A stretch of 64,000 bases of DNA from Flammulina velutipes (Eukaryota > Basidiomycota > Agaricomycetes > Agaricales > Physalacriaceae): NCBI GenBank assembly GCA_011800155.1, contig CM022369.1, positions 3,658,001 to 3,722,000 on the forward strand, read 5' to 3'. The position numbers and the translations under genes are program-made. This document shows, piece by piece, positions 1 through 10,667 of the stretch (its first letter is position 1; every line of letters begins with the position of its first letter). The notes below the pieces were generated by a model, which saw only the letters and a list, made by a program, of their open reading frames with translations, did no database searches and was not told the origin of the DNA.

Positions 1-8
1 TATGTAGG

Positions 9-536
9 TCAATAAAACGCGTGGGTAGTGTGTGGACGAGAGGAGACGCGCCTGTCAAAGATTTTTTTGAGCTGGACTTTGATCTTCTTGGCGTCTGCTT
101 TGGTGGACGCGGCGGTAGCTACGGTGGAAGATTTGGTGGTCCTGGCGCGTTTGGCGGGCGGTTCTTTGGTTGCGGACTCGAGCAGGTCTTCGAGCTGTGT
201 GTAAACGGTTGAGTGGCAAAGAAATGAAAGAAAAGACGCGTGCATACCTGGAAGATACGCTGCCTCATTGCCTCGATGACCTGGGAGCAATTTGTTAGTT
301 TGCGATGCGTTGTGGGGGCACAAATACGCACAGTGGCACTGGCACTAAATTCCTTTGAAAGATCGACATCTTCTGGATGCTAGTTAGCGGCCAGTGATGA
401 TAAGGCGAAGGCGATGCTGCGTACCACCGTTGGCAGTCGTGATCGTGCGTTTGCGAGGATTCTTGACGTTTGGGTGAGCGTCCGGCGCGTTTTCCTTGTC
501 GGTGACTGGGAAGGCAAGAACAGATTGAGCAGACAT
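9..536 (-). CDS. Small basic protein with KEN motif and short coiled coil, 123 aa
   Basis: Four exons read on the minus strand: 536-425, 372-332, 280-248 and 194-9. Introns of 51-53 nt have GT-AG ends, and the joined length (372 nt) is an exact reading frame. The N-terminus holds 'DKEN', which matches a KEN-box degron and could mean cell-cycle turnover (inference). A short helical stretch spans exons 3-4 ('VIEAMRQRIFQ' then 'LEDLLESATKE'), followed by a Lys/Arg-rich tail with 'PPAKRAR' and 'DAKKIKVQLKK' that would suit nuclear import. I do not recognise the family. It lies alone at the left edge, transcribed away from the protease behind it. Confidence 0.6.
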
Positions 537-1097
537 TATTTGAGGTGGTGGTAGAAGGAGAAAGCGAGGCTACGTTACTGTCACGCCTCAACGCGACGTT
601 GATTACCACACGTGATTGCTACTATTTACTTTTCCCACGCAAAGCCGTGGTGATAATGGAAACTGGAATCAGTGACATTGGTCAAAATATCGAAAAGAAA
701 GAAATACATAAGGCCCAGAGAGTCCATATGTCCAAAAAAGTCTGACTAGCGTCGACGAAGAAACAAGATTCTTCATGTCAGAATGTTCGTTCATTGTGGC
801 GCCGCGGACGGAGATGGTGTTGGCTACTGGTTATAACGGACTCGAATTTCTAGCAAATTAGTATAGTATGGTTATTACAAGTACTACTTCTTTCCGTGTC
901 TCCTCTTGTCAAAGCATTCCACGCATTGTGGCGTGCCAGGGCGAATTCAGTGGGAACCATCAGTTTATTAGTGTATGCAGGACGAAAATGGGTCTTTCTT
1001 CGGCGACGTCAGAAGACGCAACGGACTATTCTTGTTCTTAATTATCCGTGATATTTTTCTACGAGAGAATACTGTAAAGTGGTTGAAACATACCCTA
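537..1097. other. Intergenic, no gene seen
   Basis: This 560-base stretch lies between the start of the small basic protein and the stop codon of the aspartic protease. No conserved reading frame, RNA gene or repeat was recognised. It must hold the promoter of the small protein and the 3' end of the protease transcript. Confidence 0.5.
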
Positions 1098-3124
1098 TTA
1101 TGCTCCTGGAACTAGTGTGTTACATGGCTGACCCTTGCAGCGAACTCTTTCGAAATCCTTGTGCGCTATGAAGATTACCGTCAGCCATCGGTAGCAGGAT
1201 CAGCTTAGGTGCTTACCTTCTGCAATATCTATAGTCGTCGACAATAATTGCATATATCCGTCCTGTTCGTTGTCTATGACATTTTCTCCAAAGTCAATGA
1301 GCGCGTAGACGTTGCGGACTAAGACTTTGTCAAGTAGGATTAAGACTGCGGGACTGGTCAATACTCACGGGTGGCATTCACTTGTGCCTCCGACAGGGGA
1401 CCTCGCGTTGTGGATACGTTGTGGATACGTTGAGGATCCAATGTTTCAGGGATAAGCATTAAGTACTAAGTACTGGCAAGCAACTAATAAACTCTGGTTC
1501 CACATAATACTCAATCCACGTGCCTCCTGCTCAGTACTCGCCCTCGACAATGACAACATCCAGCTAATGCCAATGTGCGCCACACCGTTCCCTACGTACT
1601 ACGTGATAGATTGAATAAACATTTGAATTATAATTTCTATATTGACATATATAATTCCTAATTAAATTGATTGGTGTCGGAGGCACGACGTATCCTCAAC
1701 GTATCCACAACGCGAGGTCCCCTGTCGGAGGCACAAGCAAATGCCACCCGTGACTCACGGAATGGCATCCCTAGAATTAGATTCGTCTCCTTTGTATTTA
1801 TACTCATCGGCTGGAACTGCCGTGGACGAGTAAGGAATGAATTCCGCAATGATATAAATACAGACTCACCGATCCCAAGCACATTTCCTCCCCATTTTCG
1901 AAGGGAACCGTTTCGGCGGTTTGGCTCGAATGACTGTTAGATGTAATGTTAATAGTCTCCCGTAGGTGTCGGTGTTACGACGTACAGCGTCATATCCAAA
2001 GGATGTATGAAAAAGTTCTTTCCCTGAATCTGGAAGGTAAGTCTCACTTCTTCGATGCAAGGAACCGCCCAGAATAACTCTGAATCGAGCGTAATTTGTT
2101 GAGCACCGCGATATTCAGCGTATATGTCTCTAGCCACTGATCTAGATGACCTTTCAGATAGTATCACGATCAAGAAGAAGTATGACGGACTCTGGTACTT
2201 GGTTGAAAGACATTCCGGTGTCGATCAGCACCTTTGTGACGTCGTCCATCATGAACTTGAAGTGTTCATCAACGACTTCGAGCTTGGGCTGTCTTTCGAT
2301 GTCTTCGTAGCCTGGCAATATAGAGCCGATTGTAAATGTCCCTGACGAAGCCTTTTCGGGATCTGGATGGGACTGTTAGCACATGTAATTCCAGAGGGCC
2401 ATCCACCATGACGAACCTACTTAACGCCCGAGGAGAAAAGTCATGATGTGACGCGGGCCGTTGTCCTGGGTGAAAATTCGTTGCAGGGGGCTGTATCCCG
2501 CGGCGCTTTGCAAGGTTGTCAAAATTCTGTTCCGTGCAACATTCAGCCCCATAACGCCTTCATCCATGTCAGGTGGATCGCGAGCTTGAACTAGAGGAAC
2601 GAGTCAACTGGGGTAATGACGAACTTTAAAATAATATATACTAAACGTCTGGTGGGGGATTTGAAACCCTGCAAAGTGGAGGTCTGCATACTTGATTGGG
2701 CCTGTAGTAGGTGGTTGGAATTAACTGAATGGATCGACGACGAACGAAAGAACAGTGACCGACCTTCAACAGCAAATTCTGAATATGCTATACGCGCCTG
2801 CTCGCCGGTATCTTTGCTCCTAGTCACGTCCTTTTTGTTCGAGGGAAATACCCAAAAATTGGAGCTGTACAGCGTAGATATTTAAATCAACGCTGCAGTG
2901 AGGTGTAGCACGTACCTCCCCGAGTCGACCGGAAGGGTGTACTTGTCACCTCCCAGAGATATATCTGCCGTGTATACCATGTCATGGCTATTTCCCAAAG
3001 GATATCCAGAATTTTGTCCCCGGGGTTTGTGTGTTCCAGTGAGGTTGAGCTCGGAGTGGAATGGGATTCCGAGCACCAGTGTGGCTGAGAAAGCGGAAGT
3101 GAGGATGAAAGCTCTAAGAAGCAT
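1098..3124 (-). CDS. Secreted A1 (pepsin-type) aspartic protease, 386 aa
   Basis: Ten exons: 3124-2916, 2864-2764, 2701-2642, 2590-2426, 2362-2191, 2141-1986, 1933-1870, 1816-1759, 1324-1217 and 1165-1098. All have GT-AG introns and the total is an exact frame (1,161 nt). The first about 19 residues form a signal peptide ('LLRAFILTSAFSATLVLG'). The first catalytic Asp is D67 in 'VDSGSSNFWV', and the second is D226 in 'LIDTGMSFNQVP'; both aspartates of the A1 family are present. The C-terminal half carries the usual 'MCLGSFQP', 'LILGMPF' and 'RNVYALIDFG' blocks. Length and motif order fit a secreted polyporopepsin-like endopeptidase that digests protein outside the cell. Eight introns are 49-63 nt, but intron 8 is 434 nt because it holds a 387-bp TIR element. 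The gene still reads as intact if that intron is removed. Confidence 0.88.
1366..1752. mobile_element. 387-bp TIR element (MITE-like) inside protease intron 8
   Basis: The two ends are inverted copies of each other. The + strand begins 'CACGGGTGGCATT' and the far end, reversed and complemented, begins the same way. Identity runs about 55-60 bases with two mismatches, then degenerates through repeats of 'GTGGATACGTT'. The element is flanked by 'ACT' on both sides (1363-1365 and 1753-1755), which fits a 3-bp target-site duplication. There is no coding capacity, so it is non-autonomous. Removing it and one ACT leaves a normal 44-nt intron in the protease. Superfamily is not assigned; 3-bp duplications are known for PIF/Harbinger and CACTA elements. 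Confidence 0.85.
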
Positions 3125-3159
3125 GATGTTGTAAAAGGTCGCAATGAGGCAAATTAGGC

Positions 3160-3166
3160 ATTTATA
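3160..3166 (-). promoter_or_regulatory. TATA box of the aspartic protease
   Basis: On the minus strand this reads TATAAAT, 36 nt upstream of the protease start codon. Spacing suggests a very short 5' UTR. Confidence 0.4.
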
Positions 3167-3469
3167 TGGAAATCGAGAGACGGCCGGAAGGATGCTGTAT
3201 CAAAGTACAGTGCGTTGCATGAAGAACTGCACTCTGTGGTGCTTGGAATTTGCTGTACCTCGACGAAATGACTGCAAGTTTTTTGTCATCACGTCGTCGC
3301 TGTTGTAAGTCCCAAGTAGAGGGTCACAATAGTGTAGATCATGAATCGCAGACTTGCTGTGTTACTGTATTCGAGGCACTGTATCACTATCGTGACCTGA
3401 GTCTGGATTGGACATAGCAAGTATAGCAGTGCTTAGCGCTCAAGGATTGTCCCAGTCAAGATCAGAGGA

Positions 3470-3620
3470 GTCGTCAAAGATAGCATTTGCCCCATAACGA
3501 CTGGCGAACACAAGGTTTGGAGAAACGGAAATAGTTAGGCCAGGATCAAAGTTGGCATCATAGTATTGAGCGCTATCGAGGGAATACCCAGAATTCAAGA
3601 TAAATTAGAGGGTCAGCAAC
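3470..3620 (-). pseudogene. Unidentified exon fragment with acidic C-terminus
   Basis: The minus strand is open into a stop near 3466-3470 and encodes a segment containing 'YYDANFDPGLTISV' and ending 'SSDLDWDNP'. Codon choice looks coding, but no start, partner exon or family was found. The surrounding 3.6-4.0 kb is open in several frames on both strands without a convincing model. It may be the remnant of a secreted protein. Low confidence. Confidence 0.25.
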
Positions 3621-4099
3621 AATACCGAAACAATACGAACCAAGAGGCGCAGGCGGATTTAGACAAGATTTAGAAGAGTAACACAATAACAAAGGGTTGG
3701 ACAAGCAGATGACGAGGCAACAAACTTCTTGATCCCAACCACCATGATCAATATACCACTTTGCTGCTCCTATCCATTCTACTGATTCGCTTGTACGAAG
3801 CATTGGTGGAGAAATGCAGTGTAACAATGCGGCCAACCACTGGAATACAGGAATTCCTGTCGTCGAGCCAGTTGGGCCCCGTTACTCGAAAAGCAGTCCC
3901 TAATACAAGTGTATACGACTCCCCGATTGTTGCCATGTCCATACCAGTGCAGCGCCATTTCCCTACTCAGCCCTACCATACCCGCCGTGTACAGGATATA
4001 CGCCTATGGACGGCCAGAGGATTCGGACGATGCTGGTGAGTACAGCCCTAATTTCAAATGTAAGCCTACTCATACTGACTGGACCTGGACCTAGGCTCA

Positions 4100-4983
4100 T
4101 CAATGGCACAACATCTTGACCCAGCACCTCAAAACCAACTGCACAGGACAAGTGATCCAGAAAGTCAAATCGTTTCCCACCAACAGATGCATCGACGCTA
4201 GGTCCGAGGAAGCGACTTGTCAATCAAACGGCTTCCTGCCATCTAGTACGTCGTCTTTACCAAATGATCATCCCTTGACTCTATGTTACATGTTATCAGC
4301 TGCGATAAAACTACAGAGGTCCTTTGCCATATCTATCTCGTCGATGTCCTAAACGCCACACTCAAGTGGAAATTTGGCGCACCAGAGCTCATCTTCGTCG
4401 TCAACGACCCAGTCATCCTTGAATGCCCACAATTCTCAAACCCGGCGGACCGGAAACCCGACATCATCCTCGTCTCTGTCGTCACCGTCGTAGGATGATT
4501 CAACGAACCAGGCTTCACCTTTGATGAGTGCTGCAAAGCGCTATCCGAGAAAAAGGTCAAGATAAACAAATCCTCCTGGCCGGACGTTTGTGAATCGTGG
4601 GACGGGCACGCTCGCCTCGAGTGACGCTCTGAGGCAGAAATACCCTACTTCCTGTATGTATCCTCCTGCTCATCATAATCGTTGACCGACTTGCTGAGTA
4701 GACAATGAACCATCGTCGTACGCTACAACCGGCGAAAAGCACAAGGCTAGTGACGCCCCTACTGCCACTGGCAAGAAGGCTTCTTGCAGATGTGGCGCAG
4801 CTTCTGCTTATCTTTCACGCCCAGATTTCAAGGAGGCCAACGAGGATGAGACCAATAATCATGACCTTCTGGAGAAGATGGTGGTGCTCGCTGGTGGGGA
4901 TATTCCCAAGAAAATCTTTGAAGAGGATTGGTTGGAAACAGGCGGGAGGACCGGTATTGTTGACAAATGGGCGAGCAAGTAGG
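4100..4983 (+). pseudogene. FunK1 kinase pseudogene, kinase core deleted
   Basis: Residues such as 'LNATLKWKF', 'LIFVVNDPVI' and 'RKPDIILVSV' match the N-terminal region of the intact FunK1 copies at 14.6, 25.4 and 29.1 kb, including the phase-2 intron that follows the first exon (about 4236-4292). A TGA at 4496-4498 sits where intact copies have Trp. From about 4700 the sequence jumps to the C-terminal helix ('LLEKMVVLAGGDIPKK'), so the whole catalytic domain is missing. This is a dead copy, on the strand opposite to the nearest intact copy. Confidence 0.75.
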
Positions 4984-5462
4984 ACATTATGACCGTGATA
5001 TAGTAATTTCCTGTAGCCGTACATACAATAAATACTGTATTTGTTGTGTAATTGTAGACATTGATCTCAGTGACCTTCCGGTGTGACATTGGGCTTGTAA
5101 GCATCGATGGACTTCAGTATGCTTAGACTTGAAGCTTGAAGTACAACGTCGAAGGTTAAGTTCTAGATCTACATATGTGATTCCATGTATGTAAGTGGGA
5201 GAAATCACGCCTATACAAACAGTCCGCCGCAACGACAGCTCGAGTTGAGCAAGAACAAAAAATAGTCCAAACTTCAAAGGCTTTGCCTCCCGCCATCAGG
5301 ACTTGTATATTGAATGATTGGGAAGCAGCGGAACTCAACTTTAACGGCCTTCCGTATGACAAAGTCAAAAAAAACCAAATCTTACTAAGACCCTCAGTAC
5401 GGCGAGAAGGCTTGTAGGAGAAAAAGGGCTATTAATCATTCTCATTCAACCAAGAGAGAACA

Positions 5463-5469
5463 TATAAAA
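5463..5469 (+). promoter_or_regulatory. TATA box of NmrA-like copy 1
   Basis: TATAAAA, 37 nt before the ATG at 5506. Part of an upstream region that is recognisably duplicated with the promoter of copy 2, including a shared 'TCTTACTAAG' block further upstream. Confidence 0.45.
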
Positions 5470-5505
5470 TAAAGCTGACCCCACCGCAGTTGTACCAGTA
5501 CTAAC

Positions 5506-6504
5506 ATGTCTCCCAAGCTCATAGTCGTATTCGGCGCCACTGGAAAACAAGGCGGGTCAGTAGTCGATGCCCTACTGAAGAGCGCGGAATCCTACTCAGT
5601 ACGCGCTGTCACTCGTAACCCCAACGCCGATAAAGCACATGCGCTCGTTGCTCGAGGCGTTGAAGTCGTCACCGGGGACCTAGACGATTACAACAGCCTT
5701 CTAAAAGCATTCAAGGTGAGCATCAATTCGTATCCCCGCATGTCCATGTGAGTTGACTGACCATTAAGGGCGCTTACGCTGCATTCCGATTTCTGGACCA
5801 TCTTCGCTGCTACGCAGGATGGCGAGCAAGCACATAACACTGAGTATGAGCAGGGGAAGCGCCTCGCAGACGCTGCTTCTGCCACTCCCACCCTCAAGCA
5901 CTACATCTGGAGCACCCTCCCCTCCATCGATGACTCCGTCCCGCATTTCCTCAGCAAAATCCGTATCGACGAGTACGTCGCCTCGAAACAACACCTCGCG
6001 AAAATCACCACGTACCTCATCATTGGCTACTACGCATCCAACCTCGCCGACTTTGATCGCCCCAAGCTAGTGGGAGACAACTACGTCTGGAAGCAAGTGG
6101 GGAGACCGCACGGTATCATACCTATGGCTGGCCATACGCAGGTCAACTGCGGGTTGCTGGCTGAAGCCATCTTGCGCCAGCCAGATCTGACCAAGGGAAA
6201 GGTCGTCCCAGGATTCGTCGCAAACACGTTCAAAGAGACGCTGCAGCTCTGGGGCAAGGTCGTCGGCAAGGAGGTGGAATATATCCAATTGCCACTCGAG
6301 AAGTACGTGAACCAATTTCCTTTCGGACCAAAGTTTGGGCTCGAGCTTGGGTTGAATATGGTGTACTGCGATAAGTACGGCCTGAAGGGAATGGTGAAAC
6401 TAGGGTTTGAAGTAATGACGAAGGAGCAGCTCGGCGTGAACGGATGGCTTGGGGCGGAGGAGGCCTTTCGTATCATTGACTGGAGTTCGATCGTAGTCAA
6501 GTAG
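5506..6504 (+). pseudogene. NmrA-like / isoflavone-reductase-like gene, copy 1, frameshifted
   Basis: Exon 1 (5506-5715) encodes the NAD(P)-binding Rossmann start 'IVVFGATGKQGGSVVDALL'. The intron is 5716-5768 and exon 2 runs 5769-6504. Aligned with the neighbour at 9.2 kb, exon 2 lacks 8 nt about 15 bases after the splice site, which breaks the frame. Everything after that is open and well conserved to the stop, including 'AGHTQVNCGLL' and 'LGAEEAF'. A donor inside the annotated intron (GTATCC at about 5730) would restore the frame but replace about nine conserved residues with unrelated ones. I therefore call it a probable pseudogene or a recently altered allele. NmrA-like proteins are atypical short-chain dehydrogenases acting as redox sensors or reductases. 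Confidence 0.75.
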
Positions 6505-6713
6505 AACTTTTGTGTCAGAACAACTCCTGTACGAGTAGCCGAGAGAATGTTTCGTATCAGCAAGTTCATTCCAAAACGTGTCCAGATCGTGTAAAGGCAA
6601 GAGGTAACACCACGTGGCCGATCAATGGCAACTTCAACAATTTCAAAGGAACCTGATAAGTATGTGAATTCGTTACTTCCGACTTGTATACACGACAGTC
6701 TAAAGCTACCAAT

Positions 6714-8363
6714 TTATCCTCTTAACCGCCCTTCAACCTCTCCAAACAAGGAACCGGTATCCATGCGTCGCCCCCTACCAGGAGCTGGATGTCTAACATG
6801 CACATCTGCAGGCCTCAGACACCTCGGATAGTCGTCCACATCAGCTGTGTAAGACGACAGAACGTCCTGCGTAACTGAATCGCCCTCTTCCCTGTATCGA
6901 CGTTGACTACGAGGTTCGTACCGACGCTGGTGGCGAGTATAACCATCGTCCTGGGAGAGATATCCAGGATCCATCCGACCGCCGGGAGCCATGAACACTG
7001 GCACAGGCATCGCGCTTCCTCCAAATCCGCCGAACGGATAGACACCCCCGCGCTCCCTCTCCCTACGCTCCACAATCCTCTCCACATCTCTCTCCAAGTC
7101 CACTGCACCCTTCTTCTCCTCAGTCGCTGTACCCTTCGCTGCCAAACCATCCCGCTCGACCCTCTCTCGCCTGGAGTGTCGGAAGGAGGCAATTCCAGCG
7201 AGAAGAAGGATGGCCGCGACGAGGGAGAGAGGTACGGCGAACGCTGCGACAGGCGGTGACGAGCGCGTCGCCATGAGATTGGGTGACATTTGTGTCGGAA
7301 CTGAGCCTGGATTGACTACCGGCGGAGGCGCTAGGGGGGAAGAAGGACTGATGCCAGAGGCGGGAGGGGCTGCAGCTGCGGACGGTACGGGATCAGGAAT
7401 ACCCTTTCCTTTTCCTTTGGGTATCGGCGTGGCAGCAGAGTTGGCACTAGTAACTGGATCTGGAGTCCAAGTGGACGGCGAGGAAGGAGGTGCAGCACTT
7501 GCAGCAGCATCTGGAGTCCAAGTAGAGGCTGATTGTGAGGGCACAGCGTTTATAGGAGCTTGTACAGCTCCTGCTCCTGCTCCCGCCTGTCCAGGGTCGG
7601 TTTGCGTAGTCGTAGCATTGCCTATTGCCTTAAGCACGGAGAAGATGAAGATAAGCGAATTGACTTACTGTCGGTTCCTTTAGTTCCTCCCGTGCCTACA
7701 TGATACAATCAGATTCCCAGTCTGAGAAATAAAGAAAAGATTACACTCACCGACAGTGAAAAGTGGACTCCTCGTTTTCGAGCCAAAATTGTCCTCCAGC
7801 AGTATGTACCATCCACCAGAATCGCCACCTGGGGGTAGAGCAAGCTGTACAGAATCGGAGTCATCGGAGTGTTGTACGGTAGGCCAAATTGACGCGCCAC
7901 AGTTCTGCCCGCCCGAGTTCGAAGTCGTACTGGCGCCAGCGCCGGCTGTCTGATGAGCGTTATCGTCCTTATCATCTTCCCATTCGTCTTCATCGTCGTC
8001 TTCGGAATCGCCTTTGTCTTCAGAGTCGCCCTTGTTCTTCTTCCTCTTCGACACCGATTTTGCCGATGCCGCCTTGGCGCAAAGCTGAAAACTTGGCGAT
8101 ACGAGCTCTTGGCCACTATCTACTGTCCAGCGTACGTCAAAATTCGCGCCAGGAGCGAACGTCGACGCTGCAGTAGGCGAAATCCACGTAATGTGAGCGT
8201 GTTTCGTAGAGGAGTCTTGACGACGAAGAGAATTTAGAGAGCGATGGGGTATCGGTCCACGGGCGAGAGACGGGGCAAGAATAACAATAGGAGAGGCGGT
8301 TACAGCGGTATAGTCGAAGGCCAGGACGAACAAGGCGGCAGAGACAGAAATTTGGTAGACCAT
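6714..8363 (-). CDS. Kre9/Knh1-like type I membrane protein with Pro/Ser/Thr-rich stalk, 515 aa
   Basis: Three exons: 8363-7751, 7695-7669 (27 nt) and 7621-6714, total 1,548 nt in frame. An N-terminal signal peptide precedes a beta-rich domain starting 'ITWISPTAASTFAPGANFDV' and ending 'WYILLEDNFGSKTRSPLFTV', which resembles the N-terminal domain of the Kre9/Knh1 cell-wall glucan-assembly family. It is interrupted by a strongly acidic and basic loop. A long Ala/Pro/Ser stalk with two 'STWTPD' repeats follows, then one membrane segment ('AFAVPLSLVAAILLLAGIAS') and an Arg-rich cytoplasmic tail of about 180 residues. A role at the plasma membrane/cell-wall interface is inferred. The start at 8363 was preferred over an upstream one because it gives a clean signal peptide. 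Confidence 0.75.
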
Positions 8364-8569
8364 TCTTGAATTGGGCAAGTAGAATCGTAGTGTGATAGTT
8401 AGCACGTCCAGACGTGAAGTATAGGCTGAACAGAGACCCGCCCTTGAGATAATAAGAAAGATGTGCGTCCGGCGCGATGAAGATGGTGGTAGGAAGGCAG
8501 GAGCAACATAGGCCCAGCGCCGGTGCTTTGACTTGCTCGGGCCGGGAACCGATCAATTCACAAAAAGTC

Positions 8570-8653
8570 CTCTCTGCCTGGGAGTCGAACCCAGCTTTCG
8601 CGCGTCGGGCATACGCTGACAGGCGCGTGTACTAACCGATATACTAGCAAAGA
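8570..8653 (-). tRNA. tRNA-Asp (GTC) with a 12-nt intron
   Basis: The minus strand folds as a cloverleaf. The acceptor TCTTTGC pairs with GCAGAGA, the D arm is GTAT/GTAC, the anticodon stem is CGCGC/GCGCG, and the T arm is CTGGG/CCCAG with TTCGACT in the loop. The loop reads CT-GTC-A, then a 12-nt insert (GCGTATGCCCGA), then C, so the intron is in the canonical 37/38 position. A TTTTT run about 3 nt past the 3' end is a typical Pol III terminator. The gene is 84 nt with the intron and 72 nt mature. Confidence 0.9.
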
Positions 8654-9198
8654 CATACCCAGACCAACAATACTGCGCTTAGTATCGTCTGAAGGATTAT
8701 CTCATTGATATATCCAATCCTTCAATCCAACTCAGCTGTACGTCAGCTTGAAGGCTAGCTTTCAATCTCATCAGCTACCGCTCACTGCCTTATGTAGTGG
8801 AAAGAGCACCCGAAGTTTTGGCTTGAATTAGCCAGGGACATACACAGATGGTCGAGTCCTACCATGGTTCTACCAGTACGTTACACTTCGGAAGGTGAGC
8901 TCAAAGTCAGCTTCTGATGAGCCGGCTATCGTGCGAAATATCGTCCTTGAGGAGTATAGATTCAAGTGGGCGTACTAGAACATTTGGTCATCAATAAGAA
9001 TTGGCCACACAAAATTCTGGCTCTTTACATCCTCGCGCCTAAGACGTGTATTTTGGGAAAGCAACGGAATTTTACGCCTTTCTTATGACATCAATAACTC
9101 AAGTCTTACTAAGGCACTGTGGGACGAAATGACCAAAATGACCTGGAGAAGAAATATTGGTGGGCGCCGTTCATCATCTGATTATCCCTCATATAACC
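8654..9198. other. Intergenic and promoter region of NmrA-like copy 2
   Basis: No gene seen. The part from about 9050 to 9236 resembles the upstream region of copy 1 (5300-5505), including a shared 'TCTTACTAAG' block and a downstream TATA box. The tandem duplication therefore carried the promoter. Confidence 0.5.
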
Positions 9199-9205
9199 TA
9201 TAAAA
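9199..9205 (+). promoter_or_regulatory. TATA box of NmrA-like copy 2
   Basis: TATAAAA, 32 nt before the ATG at 9237. Confidence 0.45.
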
Positions 9206-9236
9206 GACGGCAACATTGCCCTAATTCAACGTCAAC

Positions 9237-10242
9237 ATGTCTCCCAAACTTGTAGTCGTATTGGGCGCCACTGGCAAGCAAGGCGGATCCGTCGTCGATG
9301 CCTTATTGAAGAGCTCGGAATCCTACTCTGTACGCGCTGTCACCCGTAATCCCAACACCGATAAAGGACGCGTACTCGCTGCTCGAGGCGTCGAAGTCGT
9401 CGCTGCCGATCTTGACGATTACAATAGCCTTCTGAAAGCCTTCGAGGTGCGCATTATTTATTTTCCTCCGTCTTCTCAATGATTGACCTACATTACAGGG
9501 TGCCTACGCCGTATTTGGCGTCACCGATTTCTGGACGATCTTCAATGCGACGCAGGACAGTGAGAAAGCGCACAACACGGAGGTTGAACAGGGCAAGCGC
9601 CTCGCCGATGCCGCTGCCGCCACTCCAACTCTCAAGCACTACATCTGGAGCACCCTTCCCTCCGTTGACACTTCCGTTCCGCACTTCCTTAGCAAAGTAC
9701 GCATCGACGAGTACATTGCGACAAAGCCAGATCTCGCGAAAATCACCACGTACCTCATCATTGGTTACTACGCCTCCAACCTCGTGGACTTCGATCCTCC
9801 CAAGTTGGTGGGAGACAAGTACGTCTGGAAGCAGGCCGGGAGGCCACAAGGTATCATCCCAATGGCGGGCCACACGCAGGTCAACTGCGGGTTGCTTGTC
9901 GAAGCCATCCTCCGCCAGCCGGACCTCACCAAGGGTAAAGTCGTTCCAGGCTTCGTCGGCAATTCATTCGAGGAGACACTCCAGCTCTGGGGTAAGGCTG
10001 TCGGCAAAGAGGTGGAATTCGTTCAATTGCCGTTCGACGACTTTGTGAACCAGTTTCCCTTCGGTCCGAAGTTCGGGCTGGAGCTTGCGTTGAATATGGC
10101 TTACTTCGACAAGTACGGGTTGGAGGGATTTGTGAAGCCTGGAGTTGAGGTAGTGACGAAGGAGCAGCTCGGCGTCAAGGGATGGCTTGGTGCGGAGGAG
10201 GCTTTCCATGTCATTGACTGGAGTTCGGTCGTAGCGAAGTAA
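9237..10242 (+). CDS. NmrA-like / isoflavone-reductase-like protein, copy 2, 317 aa
   Basis: Two exons, 9237-9446 and 9499-10242, give an intact 954-nt frame. The Rossmann motif 'VVVLGATGKQGGSVVDALL' is at residues 5-23 and the NmrA core follows ('NTEVEQGKRLADAA', 'LKHYIWSTLPS', 'YYASNL'). The protein should bind NAD(P)H and belongs to the atypical SDR group; whether it is a redox sensor like NmrA or a reductase cannot be told from sequence. It is a tandem paralogue of the gene at 5.5 kb, very similar at residue level, and here the 8 nt missing from copy 1 are present. It is the functional member of the pair. Confidence 0.85.
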
Positions 10243-10667
10243 ATTGAACAACATTGTAGCCACCATTGTATGAGAAGATAGTCGTTAGCGGCATTCTGGC
10301 GCGCGGGAGAGCGAGTTGCCAATAAGTTCAAGGGGTATGGTGTAACGATTTCAATCTTGAGGTCTGTACAGTGTAACGTCGGTCAAGCCTGCCGATGCAT
10401 CAGTACTGTGAAATGCCAGCGCAGAGCTTATTAATAAGATGTCAGAACCGCGCAGCGGAGTCAAAGGTATCGTTTGTTGGAGCGATATACAAATCCATCG
10501 ATACAGTCTTGTATGTTGTCAGAACCATGAATCGTCAAAACCAGTTTAGTTAAGACTTACCGTAGATATACAAAAATAATTAACACAAGAGATAGCAATC
10601 ATCTAGAAGGTCCAAGTTAGAACGATGCGGAAAACAGAACATCCGGGCGTACCACAAAAAAGTTTCA
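10243..10667. other. Intergenic, nothing recognised
   Basis: This stretch separates two convergent genes (NmrA-like copy 2 and the Cys-rich protein). No open frame or repeat was supported. Confidence 0.5.

Noticed and set aside
7210..7683. 157-aa Gly/Ala-rich plus-strand frame
   Set aside because: Antisense to the Kre9-like gene, whose three exons are in frame with signal peptide and membrane segment.
8770..8865. tRNA-like A and B boxes
   Set aside because: No acceptor stem or proper T arm; at most a tRNA pseudogene.
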